A stretch of 7,207 bases of DNA, taken from positions 1 to 7,207 of the forward strand of contig JAHDEU010000105.1 in the NCBI GenBank assembly GCA_020628635.1, written 5' to 3'. Made by a program: the position numbers and the translations under genes. This document shows positions 7,155 through 7,207 of this stretch, one piece after another (within the stretch, counting starts at the first letter, position 1; each line of letters begins with the position of its first letter). The stretch is from Hellea sp. (GTDB lineage: Bacteria > Pseudomonadota > Alphaproteobacteria > Caulobacterales > Maricaulaceae). The notes beneath the pieces are model-generated. The model saw only the letters and a list, made by a program, of their open reading frames with translations, ran no database searches and had not been told where the DNA came from.

Positions 7155-7207
7155 TGGTGCCCAGAAGAGGACTCGAACCTCCACGTCCATACGGACACCA
7201 GCACCTG
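7155..7207 (-). tRNA. tRNA-Leu (anticodon CAG), 3' part; 5' part outside the window
   Basis: Read on the minus strand from the window edge, the sequence gives CAG (7207-7205), then G37 and T38, the 3' side of the anticodon stem GCTGG (7202-7198), and a 15-base variable arm with a 4-bp stem GTCC/GGAC (7197-7183). The T stem follows, GGAGG/CCTCT, around the loop TTCGAGT (7177-7171). Last come the acceptor strand TCTGGGC (7165-7159), A73 and an encoded CCA (7157-7155). The long variable arm marks a class II tRNA (Leu, Ser or Tyr). With GCTGG as the 3' side of the anticodon stem, the anticodon is CAG, which reads the Leu codon CUG. About 33 bases of the 5' half, including the D arm, are missing. 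No clear terminator is seen just after the CCA. Confidence 0.93.

Noticed and set aside
6986..7204. A 72-codon minus-strand frame at the right end
   Set aside because: It runs through the tRNA-Leu sequence, so most of its first part is structural RNA, and the rest shows no coding features.
7155..7207. The tRNA-Leu 3' end as an integration site for a mobile element
   Set aside because: tRNA-Leu genes are common attachment sites, but there is no integrase gene, no second copy of the tRNA 3' end and no composition break in the window.

Overview
The window is GC-rich DNA with third codon positions mostly G or C. It looks like an alphaproteobacterium, perhaps of the Erythrobacteraceae/sphingomonad or Hyphomonadaceae type. 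That placement rests on protein style, base composition and the tRNA-Leu, and it is an inference. It contains three genes, none in an obvious operon: one giant surface-protein gene, one small exported-protein gene and the 3' part of a tRNA gene.

Bases 1-6271 (+) carry the 3' part of a very large outer-membrane protein gene. The reading frame is open to the left edge, so the true start and N-terminus lie outside the window. In what follows, residue 1 is the GTG codon at base 26. The visible 2081 residues run in this order: DUF11-type beta-sandwich repeats, interrupted by two Asp-rich type-3-like calcium loops and a small beta domain; a canonical DUF11 repeat; an SdrD-B-like domain; a short alpha/beta segment that looks like a worn-down OmpA-like domain; a disordered Arg/Asp/Gly linker; two Ig-like beta domains; and about 850 residues of alternating beta strands ending in a C-terminal Phe, as in proteins inserted by the BAM complex. 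The best reading is a surface-exposed or periplasmic stalk attached to an unusually large beta barrel. Its function is unknown. A strong intrinsic terminator follows the stop codon (6277-6303).

Bases 6446-6961 (-) encode a 171-residue exported protein, convergent with the large gene. It has a clear signal peptide, a strong ribosome binding site and a BamE/SmpA-like short motif. Further right, 7155-7207 (-) is the 3' part of a tRNA-Leu whose anticodon, CAG, falls on the last three bases of the window. The intergenic stretches (6304-6445 and 6975-7154) are short and hold no further gene that I can support.

I see no defence system, mobile element, CRISPR array or clearly new multi-gene system. 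The most unusual object is the giant protein itself.
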